Assembly (NCBI GenBank): GCA_009843005.1 | Contig: VYEH01000045.1 | Location: forward strand, 1-5,577 | DNA: 5,577 nt | Source: Pseudomonadota bacterium | GTDB taxonomy: Bacteria; Pseudomonadota; Gammaproteobacteria; Steroidobacterales; Rariloculaceae | Direction of reading: 5' to 3' | Shown: one piece after another, positions 1-5,386 of the stretch | How positions within the stretch are numbered: the stretch's first letter is position 1 | Layout of the letters: each line of letters starts with the position of its first letter | Position numbers and translations under genes: made by a program | The notes under the pieces: generated by a model | Told to the model about the DNA's origin: nothing | Databases searched by the model: none | The model's input: only the letters and a program-made list of their open reading frames with translations

Positions 1-42
1 TGTGTAAACCATGTCTCCGGAATACTGTGTAAGCTATGTCTC
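1..42 (+). repeat. Two tandem imperfect direct repeats upstream of the MBL-fold gene
   Basis: The motif TGTGTAANCNATGTCTC occurs at 1-17 and again at 26-42, with 15 of 17 bases identical and a period of 25 bases. The copies differ at the eighth and tenth positions (A/G and C/T). They end about 30 bases before the start codon of the MBL-fold gene. Units beginning with TG and repeated near an end resemble the multiple terminal repeats of some insertion sequences, such as the IS21 family. A paired binding site for a regulator of the downstream gene is the alternative. No transposase is visible, so the nature of the repeat is undecided. Confidence 0.6.
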
Positions 43-60
43 GCTAAGCACACAGATCTT

Positions 61-67
61 GGGGGAA
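61..67 (+). promoter_or_regulatory. Ribosome binding site of the MBL-fold gene
   Basis: GGGGGAA lies 5 bases before the ATG at 73. It supports the start at the signal peptide rather than an internal Met. No convincing -35/-10 pair was found between position 1 and this site, so the promoter may lie within or upstream of the direct repeats. Confidence 0.6.
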
Positions 68-72
68 TCCCG

Positions 73-1002
73 ATGAAAAACATCAGGCCACTGACACTCG
101 CAGCACTGATCTTGCTCAGTCAACAAGCGTACGCCCAGTATGAAACGAGCTGGGACAACGCCGAGCGCAGTATCAATCAGATATCCGAGCACGTGTATCG
201 TTGGGGCGGCGGCGCCATGGGAGGGATCAGCGGACTGTTCGTTCCCACGTCGGAAGGCATTATCGTGATCGACGGGCCCGGCAACCCCTGCACGCCGGAT
301 GCCGGCCAATGGTTCAAGGACGAGCTCGAACAGCGCTACGACGTTCCGGTGCGCTACGTCGTGTTGAGCCACGATCACCAAAGCCACATCTGCGGGACGA
401 CGGTGTTCTCGGACACGGCCGTGGCGATCGGTTCCAAGAAGCTGAGGCCGCACCTGATCAGGGAGGGGCGCATCGCGCCGATCCCGACAGTCTCGTTCGA
501 GGAGTCGCTGGATATCGACCTGGGCGGAGTCAAGGTCGTGTTGCACTACTTCGGCCCGACCCACAGCGACAACCTGATCGTCACCCACATACCCCAGGAT
601 GGCGTGTTGTTCGTACCGGACCTGTCGAGACCGGACGGCCAGCTACCCAATCCGGATTTTCGCGACATGGACGTGGACAACACGATTGAGGTGCTGGGCA
701 TACTGGCCCGGATGGACGATGTGGACATCGTCATGCCGGGACATAACTCCCCTGTCGCGGACCAGTCCTACTTCCGCCGTTACCGGGAGTACCTGTCGAG
801 CATGAGAGAGCAGGTGCTGGCCCACATGGTGGAGGGACGCTCGCTGGAGGAGATTCTCGGGCTCGTGACGATGAGCGATTTCGAGGATTACACCAACCTG
901 GGGCAGAATCTCGAGCCGAACATCACCACCATGTATGACTACCTGTACCGGTACCGGGAGCCCAACTCGCCCGGAGGCATGCCGATCAGGGTGCCGCAAT
1001 AG
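73..1002 (+). CDS. Exported metallo-beta-lactamase-fold hydrolase with HxHxSH variant metal motif
   Basis: This gene encodes a 309-residue protein of the metallo-beta-lactamase fold superfamily, which covers zinc hydrolases such as glyoxalase II, lactonases and beta-lactamases. Residues 1-21 are a clear signal peptide ending Ala-Tyr-Ala, so the enzyme should be periplasmic or secreted. The metal-binding set is visible: H100, H102 and H105 in HDHQSH, H164 in GPTHSDN, D183 in FVPD, and H224 in MPGH. The Asp expected in HxHxDH is Ser at position 104, which removes one usual ligand of the second metal. The C-terminal part (about 230-309) is rich in Tyr and acidic residues and is probably helical. 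A GGGGGAA Shine-Dalgarno sequence (61-67) lies 5 bases before the ATG and supports this start. The substrate cannot be told from sequence. Fold assignment is firm; one-metal or altered chemistry is inference. Confidence 0.95.
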   Translation: MKNIRPLTLAALILLSQQAYAQYETSWDNAERSINQISEHVYRWGGGAMGGISGLFVPTSEGIIVIDGPGNPCTPDAGQWFKDELEQRYDVPVRYVVLSHDHQSHICGTTVFSDTAVAIGSKKLRPHLIREGRIAPIPTVSFEESLDIDLGGVKVVLHYFGPTHSDNLIVTHIPQDGVLFVPDLSRPDGQLPNPDFRDMDVDNTIEVLGILARMDDVDIVMPGHNSPVADQSYFRRYREYLSSMREQVLAHMVEGRSLEEILGLVTMSDFEDYTNLGQNLEPNITTMYDYLYRYREPNSPGGMPIRVPQ

Positions 1003-1032
1003 CTCCGGCGCGCCTTGCAGGACAAGTAGTAC

Positions 1033-1061
1033 ACCGGGAGGCGTACGAAGATACGCCCGGT
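1033..1061. terminator. Hairpin between convergent genes, probable bidirectional terminator
   Basis: On the plus strand, ACCG (1033-1036) pairs with CGGT (1058-1061), and GGCGTA (1040-1045) pairs with TACGCC (1052-1057). The arms enclose a six-base loop, and a three-base bulge (1037-1039) lies in the left arm. The hairpin sits in the 69-base gap between the stop of the MBL-fold gene (1002) and the stop of the selenoprotein gene (1072), the usual place for a shared terminator. It is followed by only TTT on the plus strand and by no good T-run on the minus strand, so termination strength is uncertain. Confidence 0.5.
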
Positions 1062-1071
1062 TTGAGGCGCG

Positions 1072-1413
1072 TCAGTCGAATACGCCTGAGTATACGTCTT
1101 CGTTGAATCCGACCAGGACCGTCTTGCCGACGCGAGCCGTAGGCGCCCGCAGGTTGCCCGTCCTTCCGAGCATGGCCTTGACGGCGTCATCCGATGACAG
1201 GGTGTCGCCGGAAAACTCGCTGACCTTTCTGCCCATGGAAACGATCAGGCGCGATGCGCTCTCAAGTATCCCTGCCGCATCCGCTGCCTGCAGTTTCCTG
1301 CTCGCGGGTATTCGTTCGCCGATCTCGATGTTATTTGCTTCCAGGAACTTGGAAGCGCGGGTACAACCGGTTCACCCGTTGCGGTGGTAGTACCAGTCAA
1401 CCTTGGCAGTCAT
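1072..1413 (-). CDS. ArsC/Spx-like thioredoxin-fold selenoprotein with in-frame TGA (Sec14)
   Basis: Reading from ATG at 1413 to TGA at 1074-1072 gives 113 residues if the in-frame TGA at 1374-1372 is decoded as selenocysteine. The N-terminus KVDWYYHRNG-U-TGC-TRASKFLEANNI matches the ArsC/Spx pattern of a beta strand, active-site loop and helix. U14 falls where these proteins have their catalytic Cys, and C17 completes a UxxC redox pair like the CxxC of Spx. The C-terminal stretch 83-103 (GRTGNLRAPTARVGKTVLVGF) matches the family's leucine-rich, Arg-Pro and Val-Gly-Phe signature. About 113 residues is normal for the family. There is no signal peptide, so the protein is probably cytoplasmic. 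A Shine-Dalgarno AGGGAGA (1427-1421) lies 7 bases before the ATG, and a SECIS-like hairpin follows the TGA. It is the last gene of a same-strand run, 35 bases after a DUF6152 gene. Expected role: thiol/selenol reductase; arsenate as substrate is unproven. A nonsense-mutated pseudogene is the alternative, but the rest of the frame is intact. Confidence 0.88.
1337..1356 (-). promoter_or_regulatory. Candidate bacterial SECIS element of the ArsC-like selenoprotein
   Basis: On the minus strand, arm GCTTCCA (1356-1350) pairs perfectly over 7 bp with TGGAAGC (1343-1337) around the six-base loop AGTTCC (1349-1344). The stem starts 15 bases and the loop 22 bases after the TGA at 1374-1372. Bacterial SECIS elements lie inside the coding region just downstream of the UGA. 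Their small apical loop usually starts about 16-37 bases from the UGA and carries a G in the first two loop positions, followed by U in the E. coli fdhF type. Here G then U are loop bases two and three. Its role would be to recruit SelB with Sec-tRNA to the ribosome. Function is inferred from structure and position. Confidence 0.75.
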
Positions 1414-1420
1414 CCGTGAT

Positions 1421-1427
1421 TCTCCCT
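1421..1427 (-). promoter_or_regulatory. Ribosome binding site deciding the selenoprotein start
   Basis: AGGGAGA on the minus strand lies 7 bases before the ATG at 1413-1411. Its presence 14 codons before the TGA argues that translation starts upstream of the TGA. The next in-frame ATG (codon 60) would give only a C-terminal fragment without the active site. Confidence 0.7.
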
Positions 1428-1448
1428 GTGATTCAGCGTGCAAAAAAC

Positions 1449-1820
1449 CTAATCCCACTCTTTCTCGACGCCGTCGGGTGTCGTAACGAACCCGAGAAGG
1501 CATCCGGGCGATCCGTCCCTCAGTGCGTGGCATCTCACGTGTATCCGGTCCCCGGGCTCAAGTTCGTCCTCGGCAATTCCGCCCCTGGTAAGCGTTGAAG
1601 CGCCCGCGGCCTCCATGGCCCACGTCACGGTCTCGCCGGACTCTTCCTCCACCTCCATGTAGAGCCAGGCGTGGGGGTTGATGAAGTAGAGATCCGTCAC
1701 CGTGCCGTCAAGCTCGATGTATTCCGTCATCTCGTAATTTCCGTGGGAATGGTGCGCCCAGGCGGTCAGAGTCACGGCCTGGATCGCGAGGACGACAAGG
1801 GCTAATCGCTTAAGTTGCAT
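1449..1820 (-). CDS. Exported DUF6152-family protein (short form)
   Basis: This 123-residue protein has a signal peptide (residues 1-22, MQLKRLALVVLAIQAV then cleavage after Ala-Trp-Ala). The mature N-terminus would then be His-His-Ser-His. The remainder fits DUF6152, a small secreted beta-rich family: a Glu-Leu-Asp-Gly-Thr-Val strand (36-41), INPHAWLYMEV (47-57), a TVTWAME segment (65-71), LTRGGI (77-82), LEPGDRIHV (87-95) and a closing Thr-Pro-Asp-Gly turn. The family has no established function. Start choice is supported by GGGAG on the minus strand 6 bases before the ATG. The gene lies 39 bases after the upstream 214-residue gene and 35 bases before the selenoprotein gene, so all three are probably cotranscribed. 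A second, longer family member lies at 3175-2681. Confidence 0.88.
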   Translation of the reverse strand: MQLKRLALVVLAIQAVTLTAWAHHSHGNYEMTEYIELDGTVTDLYFINPHAWLYMEVEEESGETVTWAMEAAGASTLTRGGIAEDELEPGDRIHVRCHALRDGSPGCLLGFVTTPDGVEKEWD

Positions 1821-1859
1821 TGCTGGCTCCCGATTCTTCGGTTCATGGTTCCCAAACGG

Positions 1860-2504
1860 CTATCGGCCGCCCGGCCGCCACTCGCTACCGAGCTTGACCT
1901 TGCGCACTTCGTGGAATGTCGGGTACATGATCATGTTGCCGTTTTCGTCGATTAACTCGAACGACTGCTGGAACATTCCGCCGGTGGGTGCGCCCGGATC
2001 GATCGTTGCGTCGATTGCATAAAGCTTGCTTTCGAGCAGGTACAGGGCCGCAAAGGTACGCGTACCGTCGGGATTGGTCGTGTGCAGTTGATGTCCATCG
2101 ACCCGGCCGATGTAGTGATAGTTGTCATATTCCACCGATTCGGCTCTTTCGCGAATCATTCTGGCGAAGTACGCCACGGAACCGCGTACGTCCACCTCTC
2201 CGTAAACGCCGAGGTAGACGCCGTCGAGTTCCTCGATGCGTACCCTGTGCAACTCCATGGAATCGCTGTAGTCGACAACGGTCAGGGTGTAGTTGCCGTG
2301 AATGTCTTGCGCGGTGTGCACGCGTGCGGGCACGACGATTCCATACTCGGTTTCGAAGTCGACCGTTTCGACTTCGAACTGTCCCCCGGGCACCATGATC
2401 CGGAATTCTCCGTCCTCGCTCGTATAGGGCGCCCACCGCTGGGCAAACGCCGAACAGCTGAAAATCAGTATCGTCGCAAGTGACATCAGCCGAAAAGCGA
2501 ACAT
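1860..2504 (-). CDS. Exported protein of unknown function, 214 residues
   Basis: I do not recognise a named family. Residues 1-21 form a signal peptide (hydrophobic LMSLATILIFSCSAF, cleavage after Ala-Phe-Ala). The mature protein starts QRWAPYTSEDGEFRIMVPG, a pattern of short beta strands in which a secreted domain opens with a Trp and an acidic Asp-Gly-Glu-Phe turn. The repeated strand-turn segments through residues 45-185 and the segment LYLLESKLYAIDATI (154-168) resemble PsbP/Mog1-like secreted domains; this fold is a guess. A GAGGAA Shine-Dalgarno lies about 8 bases before the ATG. A 176-base gap separates it from the gene upstream, so it may head a second transcription unit with the short DUF6152 gene and the selenoprotein gene. 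No catalytic residues stand out. Confidence 0.87.
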   Translation of the reverse strand: MFAFRLMSLATILIFSCSAFAQRWAPYTSEDGEFRIMVPGGQFEVETVDFETEYGIVVPARVHTAQDIHGNYTLTVVDYSDSMELHRVRIEELDGVYLGVYGEVDVRGSVAYFARMIRERAESVEYDNYHYIGRVDGHQLHTTNPDGTRTFAALYLLESKLYAIDATIDPGAPTGGMFQQSFELIDENGNMIMYPTFHEVRKVKLGSEWRPGGR

Positions 2505-2680
2505 GACGAATTTCCTCGTATTCCAGGTTCAGCGGGTATTCTGCCAAAAAGAACCGCCCGCCGCATGGCGCGCGACCGTTAACCCCGGGAATTTCTGCTT
2601 GAACCACCTGACAATTACGTATCGGGGCTGGCAGAAGCCTTTCGCACGCGATGCGGCAGCGGAGTCGGCTGGCGTTATCG
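2505..2680. other. Intergenic gap inside the minus-strand gene run
   Basis: This is the largest gap between the minus-strand genes. No coding frame here shows family resemblance or a good ribosome binding site. It contains a hairpin with a nearby T-run (2546-2573) and, on the minus strand, TTGGCA at 2547-2542. That hexamer could serve as a -35 box, but only poor -10 candidates (GGAATA or GAATAC) follow at 17-18 bases. It probably separates two transcription units. Confidence 0.4.
2546..2573 (-). terminator. Weak candidate intrinsic terminator
   Basis: On the minus strand, GCGCGCC (2573-2567) and GGCGGGC (2562-2556) form a stem with one mismatch around the loop ATGC. After a five-base spacer comes a run of five T (2550-2546). 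The stem is short and the spacer long, so this is only a possible terminator or attenuator after the long DUF6152 gene. Confidence 0.3.
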
Positions 2681-3175
2681 TTACTCGGACCCCTTCGTAA
2701 GCTCCGCGCTCACCGGCGTAAACGTGGCCACGTCGCCGTTGGGAAACTCCATGCTCTTCAACCGCGAGGTGTTTGCCCTTACAAGCCCGGGAATGCCTGG
2801 CCAGCAGACAACGGTGGGCAAGCGGTCGCCCGGGCTGAGCATGGAGGCACTGATGCCCCCGCGCCGGGTGAAGTTGCCGCTGGGCAGTTCCGCCTGCCAC
2901 CGCACCTCGTTGCCGCCGTCATCGGTGACGACATAGATCAGTACGCCATGCGGGTTGGCGACCACGAAGTCGACCACGGTGACATTCTCGTGCACGACTT
3001 CCGCGTTGATGTCGAAGAACATGGTGCTGTGGTGCGCGGCCACCGGGTGGATGTTCGCGGCAACCAGCGCCACGAGAATTGTGGCCAATCGAGTTCTGTG
3101 CGTGTTTGCCGGGAGGGCGTCGCGATCCGTTACGGGTGCGTCCCGGCAAGTTTGGAGTCTGTCCCCGAATGTCAC
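2681..3175 (-). CDS. Exported DUF6152-like protein (long form), GTG start coupled to upstream gene
   Basis: The chosen start is GTG at 3175-3173, which overlaps the upstream stop as GTGA and has GAGG at 3186-3183, 7 bases before it. This gives 164 residues. An ATG at 3217 in the same frame lies deep inside the upstream gene and has no better signal. A hydrophobic stretch (TRLATILVALVAANIHPVAA, about 28-47) ends with Ala before His-His-Ser, the same mature N-terminus as the short paralogue. Family features follow: VVANPHGVLIYVV (71-83), EVRWQAEL (90-97), TRRGGISASMLSPGDRL (103-119) and a C-terminal Phe-Pro-Asn-Gly turn. The N-terminal region before the hydrophobic segment is unusually long for a signal peptide (about 28 residues). 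Function is unknown; translational coupling suggests it is made with the 232-residue exported protein. Confidence 0.82.
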   Translation of the reverse strand: MTFGDRLQTCRDAPVTDRDALPANTHRTRLATILVALVAANIHPVAAHHSTMFFDINAEVVHENVTVVDFVVANPHGVLIYVVTDDGGNEVRWQAELPSGNFTRRGGISASMLSPGDRLPTVVCWPGIPGLVRANTSRLKSMEFPNGDVATFTPVSAELTKGSE

Positions 3176-3870
3176 GGGTCCGCCTCGATCATGAAGTCGC
3201 CGAACCTGGGATCGCATTCGTACGTCCAGATCTCTTCGTCAGGCGCGAGTTCCCAGCCGAATTCGATCGCGTGGGGCTCCTGGTAGAAGGCTGGGTCGTG
3301 AACGACCGCTTCCATTCTCAGTTCGTCTCCGGTTCGCGTATAGCGCTCGATGACGTAGGTATGTTCGTCGCCGGAAAACGGATGGCCCTGAATGTTCATG
3401 GCGTTGTCCGGAGACAGATGCGTGGTCGTTACCACCAGCGTCTCGCCCTCCCAGCGCCCCGTGGAGTAGCCGCTCATGGAGAGCGGCCAGTGCTCGGGCG
3501 CCTCGCGGCCGTCCATGTAGATCCGGCGAACCTGGTGGAAATACTCGCGTAACATCACGATCTGATGCTCCTGCTGGATGATTTCCAGGAGATAGGGATC
3601 CGTGATTCCGCGGGGCACCCCCGGCATGATGCATCGGAACAGGGGGTCATCCTGAGGTTCGTACCTATCCCAATCGGCTTGTCCCGCGCGAGTCAGTCCC
3701 AACTCGCTTGAGACACGCGCGAGTGTACTGAGGGGCACGTTGTGCATCCATATGCCTTCGAAGTCCGCCTGGGCGCGGACAGCGTCAACCGGGCACAAGA
3801 TACCGGCGCCGGTGGCCAGAACCAGTCCGGCGCAGAAACCGGCGGGAGAAAATTTCGGTTTCCGGTTCAT
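3172..3870 (-). CDS. Exported protein of unknown function, 232 residues
   Basis: The start is set at ATG 3870, giving a basic N-terminus (MNRKPKF), a hydrophobic core and a cleavage region VRA-QA near residue 33-35. The longer reading from 3966 adds 32 Arg-rich residues, overlaps the sulfatase gene and hides the signal peptide. The mature protein opens DFEGIWMHNVP, then LTRAGQADWDRY, DDPLFRCIMPGVPRG (75-88), LLEIIQQEHQIVMLREYFHQVRRIYMDGR (94-122), GYSTGRWEGETLVVTTT (134-150) and IERYTRTGDELRMEAVVHDP (174-193). I recognise this as a common secreted, probably beta-barrel-like family of proteobacteria that often sits beside DUF6152 genes; this association is from memory and the function is unknown. 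Cys80 and Cys219 could form a disulfide. It lies 64 bases after the sulfatase stop and overlaps the next gene by 4 bases. Confidence 0.87.
   Translation of the reverse strand: MNRKPKFSPAGFCAGLVLATGAGILCPVDAVRAQADFEGIWMHNVPLSTLARVSSELGLTRAGQADWDRYEPQDDPLFRCIMPGVPRGITDPYLLEIIQQEHQIVMLREYFHQVRRIYMDGREAPEHWPLSMSGYSTGRWEGETLVVTTTHLSPDNAMNIQGHPFSGDEHTYVIERYTRTGDELRMEAVVHDPAFYQEPHAIEFGWELAPDEEIWTYECDPRFGDFMIEADP
3183..3186 (-). promoter_or_regulatory. Ribosome binding site deciding the GTG start of the long DUF6152 gene
   Basis: GAGG on the minus strand lies inside the last codons of the upstream gene, 7 bases before the GTG whose last two bases belong to the upstream TGA. This arrangement is typical of termination-reinitiation coupling. 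Confidence 0.6.
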
Positions 3871-3882
3871 GGGTCGCCCCGG

Positions 3883-3888
3883 ATTATA
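3883..3888 (-). promoter_or_regulatory. Perfect TATAAT in the gap before the 232-residue protein gene
   Basis: TATAAT on the minus strand ends 12 bases before the ATG at 3870. No recognisable -35 box lies 15-19 bases upstream. If active, it would give a leader of only about 4-7 bases, so the nearby GGGG (3880-3877) could not act as a normal ribosome binding site. It may be fortuitous, with the gene read from the sulfatase transcript. Confidence 0.25.
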
Positions 3889-3934
3889 CCGGCGAGGAAT
3901 GCGCAATCCGGCCGATTGCCGCGATCGTTGCGCG

Positions 3935-5386
3935 CTATGGACCCGCCGTCCGAGCGTCGGGTTCATTGTGCCGCGGAAGCCAATTCACCAGTTCGGCCTT
4001 GACAGCCGACAGGGCGGGGTCCGCGGCGCGGTTCGTCCACTCGTGAGGGTCGGTTTCGAGGTCATAGAGTTCTTCCGAACCGTCCGAGTAGACGATATAG
4101 CGGTAGCGCTCGCTGCTGACCGCATGGTTGCGGTAGCCGAATGTGGTCACTACGCCAACTCGCTCCAGGGTAGCTGCCGGATCCTCAAGCAAGGGCAGCA
4201 GACTCAGCCCCTCGACGTGATCCGGCGTAGGCAACCCGGCCAATTCGGTGAGCGTGGAGTACAGATCCAGCAGCGACACTGGCACGTTCGAGCGGCTCCC
4301 GGGCTGCGTGACACCCGGGGCCACCACTATCAGCGGTACGCGCGTGGATTCCCGCCAAAGGGTCTGCTTGCGCCAGCGGGCCTTTTCGCCCAGGTGAAAT
4401 CCGTGATCCGACCACATGACGATAATTGTCTCGGCTGCCCGACCGCTTTGCTCCAGCGCGTCGAGCACGTGACCCAGCATTGCATCGGCGAAGCTGATGC
4501 TGGCGAGATATGCCTGCACGCCGTCCTTCCAGACGCCCGCCTCCTGCGCCCACTGGTGTACTTCCATCGGTGATCCGAAGTTCGAGCCCTGCATTCTGGC
4601 GATCTCGGAGATATCGTCCAGATCGTTTACCGGGACGGGTGGAAGTTCCACGGTGTCCAGCGGGTACAGATCGAAGTATTTCTGTGGCAGGTACCACGGC
4701 AGATGGGGACGATAGATGCCCACGGCATCGAATCGGGGACCGTCGGTTTCGGTCAGGAGCTGCCGCGCCGACCAGGCAACGACCTGACCGTCGCCCATGG
4801 CGCGGTCGTCGGCGAAAATCGGCGCCCAGTCGACCCTCGCGTCAAGGGGGTTGCCGTTGGCCGGGAGATCGTGGGGCCTGATTTCGTCGGGGATCTGCCG
4901 ATCCAGAGACGGATAGTAGGCATCCCAGGCGGTGGTGTCGTTGTAGCCGTAATAGGCCCAGGCATTGAAGGTGCTGGAGTGGAACAGCTTGCCGGCGCCA
5001 AAGGTCGTGTAGCCGACATCCTGGAAGTACCCGGGTATCGTCCGAATGTCCTGGAAGATTTCCATCGTGCGCCAGTCCGGCTGATTCACGTAAACGCCGG
5101 TCGTCGCGGTACTCAGACCGGTCATGAGAGCCGTCCGGGCGGGATTGCACAATACGGAGGTCGAGTGCGCGTTGGTAAACACCATGCCGCGCTCGGCGAG
5201 GCGGTCCATGTTGGGCGTCTTCGCCTGCGGGTGCCCGTCGAGCGGTCCGACCCAGTCGTTCAGGTCGTCGATGGAAATGAAGAGGATGTCGGGAGGCGCC
5301 GCCGGTTGTGCGTGCAGGCACGCAGCCGGCAGAGCCAGTACGAACAGAAGGACAACGATAGAGTGCGGAAACCTCACGGGGCGCAT
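3935..5386 (-). CDS. Exported formylglycine-dependent sulfatase, iduronate-2-sulfatase-like (S1_7-type)
   Basis: This arylsulfatase-superfamily enzyme hydrolyses sulfate esters, probably on a sulfated glycan. Counting from the ATG at 5386 gives 483 residues, a normal length. Residues 1-27 are a signal peptide (Arg-rich start, SIVVLLFVLALPAA core), so it acts in the periplasm or outside. Metal-site Asp40-Asp41 lie in FISIDDLNDW. Cys80 in CNPAR (80-84) is the residue matured to formylglycine, with Arg84 completing CxPxR. The later metal motif SDHGFHLGEKARWRKQTLW is intact, as are GIYRPHLPWY and the C-terminal EELYDLETDPHEWTN. These are the hallmarks of iduronate-2-sulfatase-like enzymes; the actual substrate is unknown. 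An upstream in-frame ATG at 5446 adds 20 non-signal-like residues, and a GTG at 5377 is also possible; none of the three has a clear ribosome binding site. A maturase (FGE or anSME) must be encoded elsewhere. Confidence 0.94.
   Translation of the reverse strand: MRPVRFPHSIVVLLFVLALPAACLHAQPAAPPDILFISIDDLNDWVGPLDGHPQAKTPNMDRLAERGMVFTNAHSTSVLCNPARTALMTGLSTATTGVYVNQPDWRTMEIFQDIRTIPGYFQDVGYTTFGAGKLFHSSTFNAWAYYGYNDTTAWDAYYPSLDRQIPDEIRPHDLPANGNPLDARVDWAPIFADDRAMGDGQVVAWSARQLLTETDGPRFDAVGIYRPHLPWYLPQKYFDLYPLDTVELPPVPVNDLDDISEIARMQGSNFGSPMEVHQWAQEAGVWKDGVQAYLASISFADAMLGHVLDALEQSGRAAETIIVMWSDHGFHLGEKARWRKQTLWRESTRVPLIVVAPGVTQPGSRSNVPVSLLDLYSTLTELAGLPTPDHVEGLSLLPLLEDPAATLERVGVVTTFGYRNHAVSSERYRYIVYSDGSEELYDLETDPHEWTNRAADPALSAVKAELVNWLPRHNEPDARTAGP

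Noticed and set aside
34..588. Long minus-strand frame antisense to the MBL gene
   Set aside because: It lies opposite a gene with a signal peptide and full metal motifs, and its composition is typical of an antisense shadow in GC-rich DNA.
1072..1074. Second TGA (1074-1072) read as another selenocysteine
   Set aside because: The protein already has full family length and ends after the conserved Val-Gly-Phe region. Sequence beyond shows no family similarity and leads into the convergent hairpin.
939..1190. Minus-strand frame of 83 residues across the MBL gene end
   Set aside because: It is a shadow frame in a different phase from the selenoprotein, with no ribosome binding site or recognisable domain.
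1072..1413. Broken arsC-like pseudogene caused by a nonsense mutation
   Set aside because: The only interruption is TGA exactly at the catalytic Cys codon. The rest of the frame is intact, and a SECIS-like hairpin follows at the right distance.
935..1598. Plus-strand open frames over the selenoprotein region (935-1390 and 1254-1598)
   Set aside because: They have no family resemblance, have Arg/Ser-rich shadow-like composition, overlap real genes, and are antisense to a recognisable ArsC-like frame with its own ribosome binding site.
3871..3966. 32-residue N-terminal extension of the 232-residue exported protein
   Set aside because: It is Arg-rich, overlaps the sulfatase 3' end, and would bury the evident signal peptide.
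5318..5330. Lipoprotein cleavage site at LPAAC in the sulfatase
   Set aside because: Pro occupies the -3 position where lipoboxes have Leu or a similar residue. A normal signal peptidase I site after Leu-His-Ala fits better.
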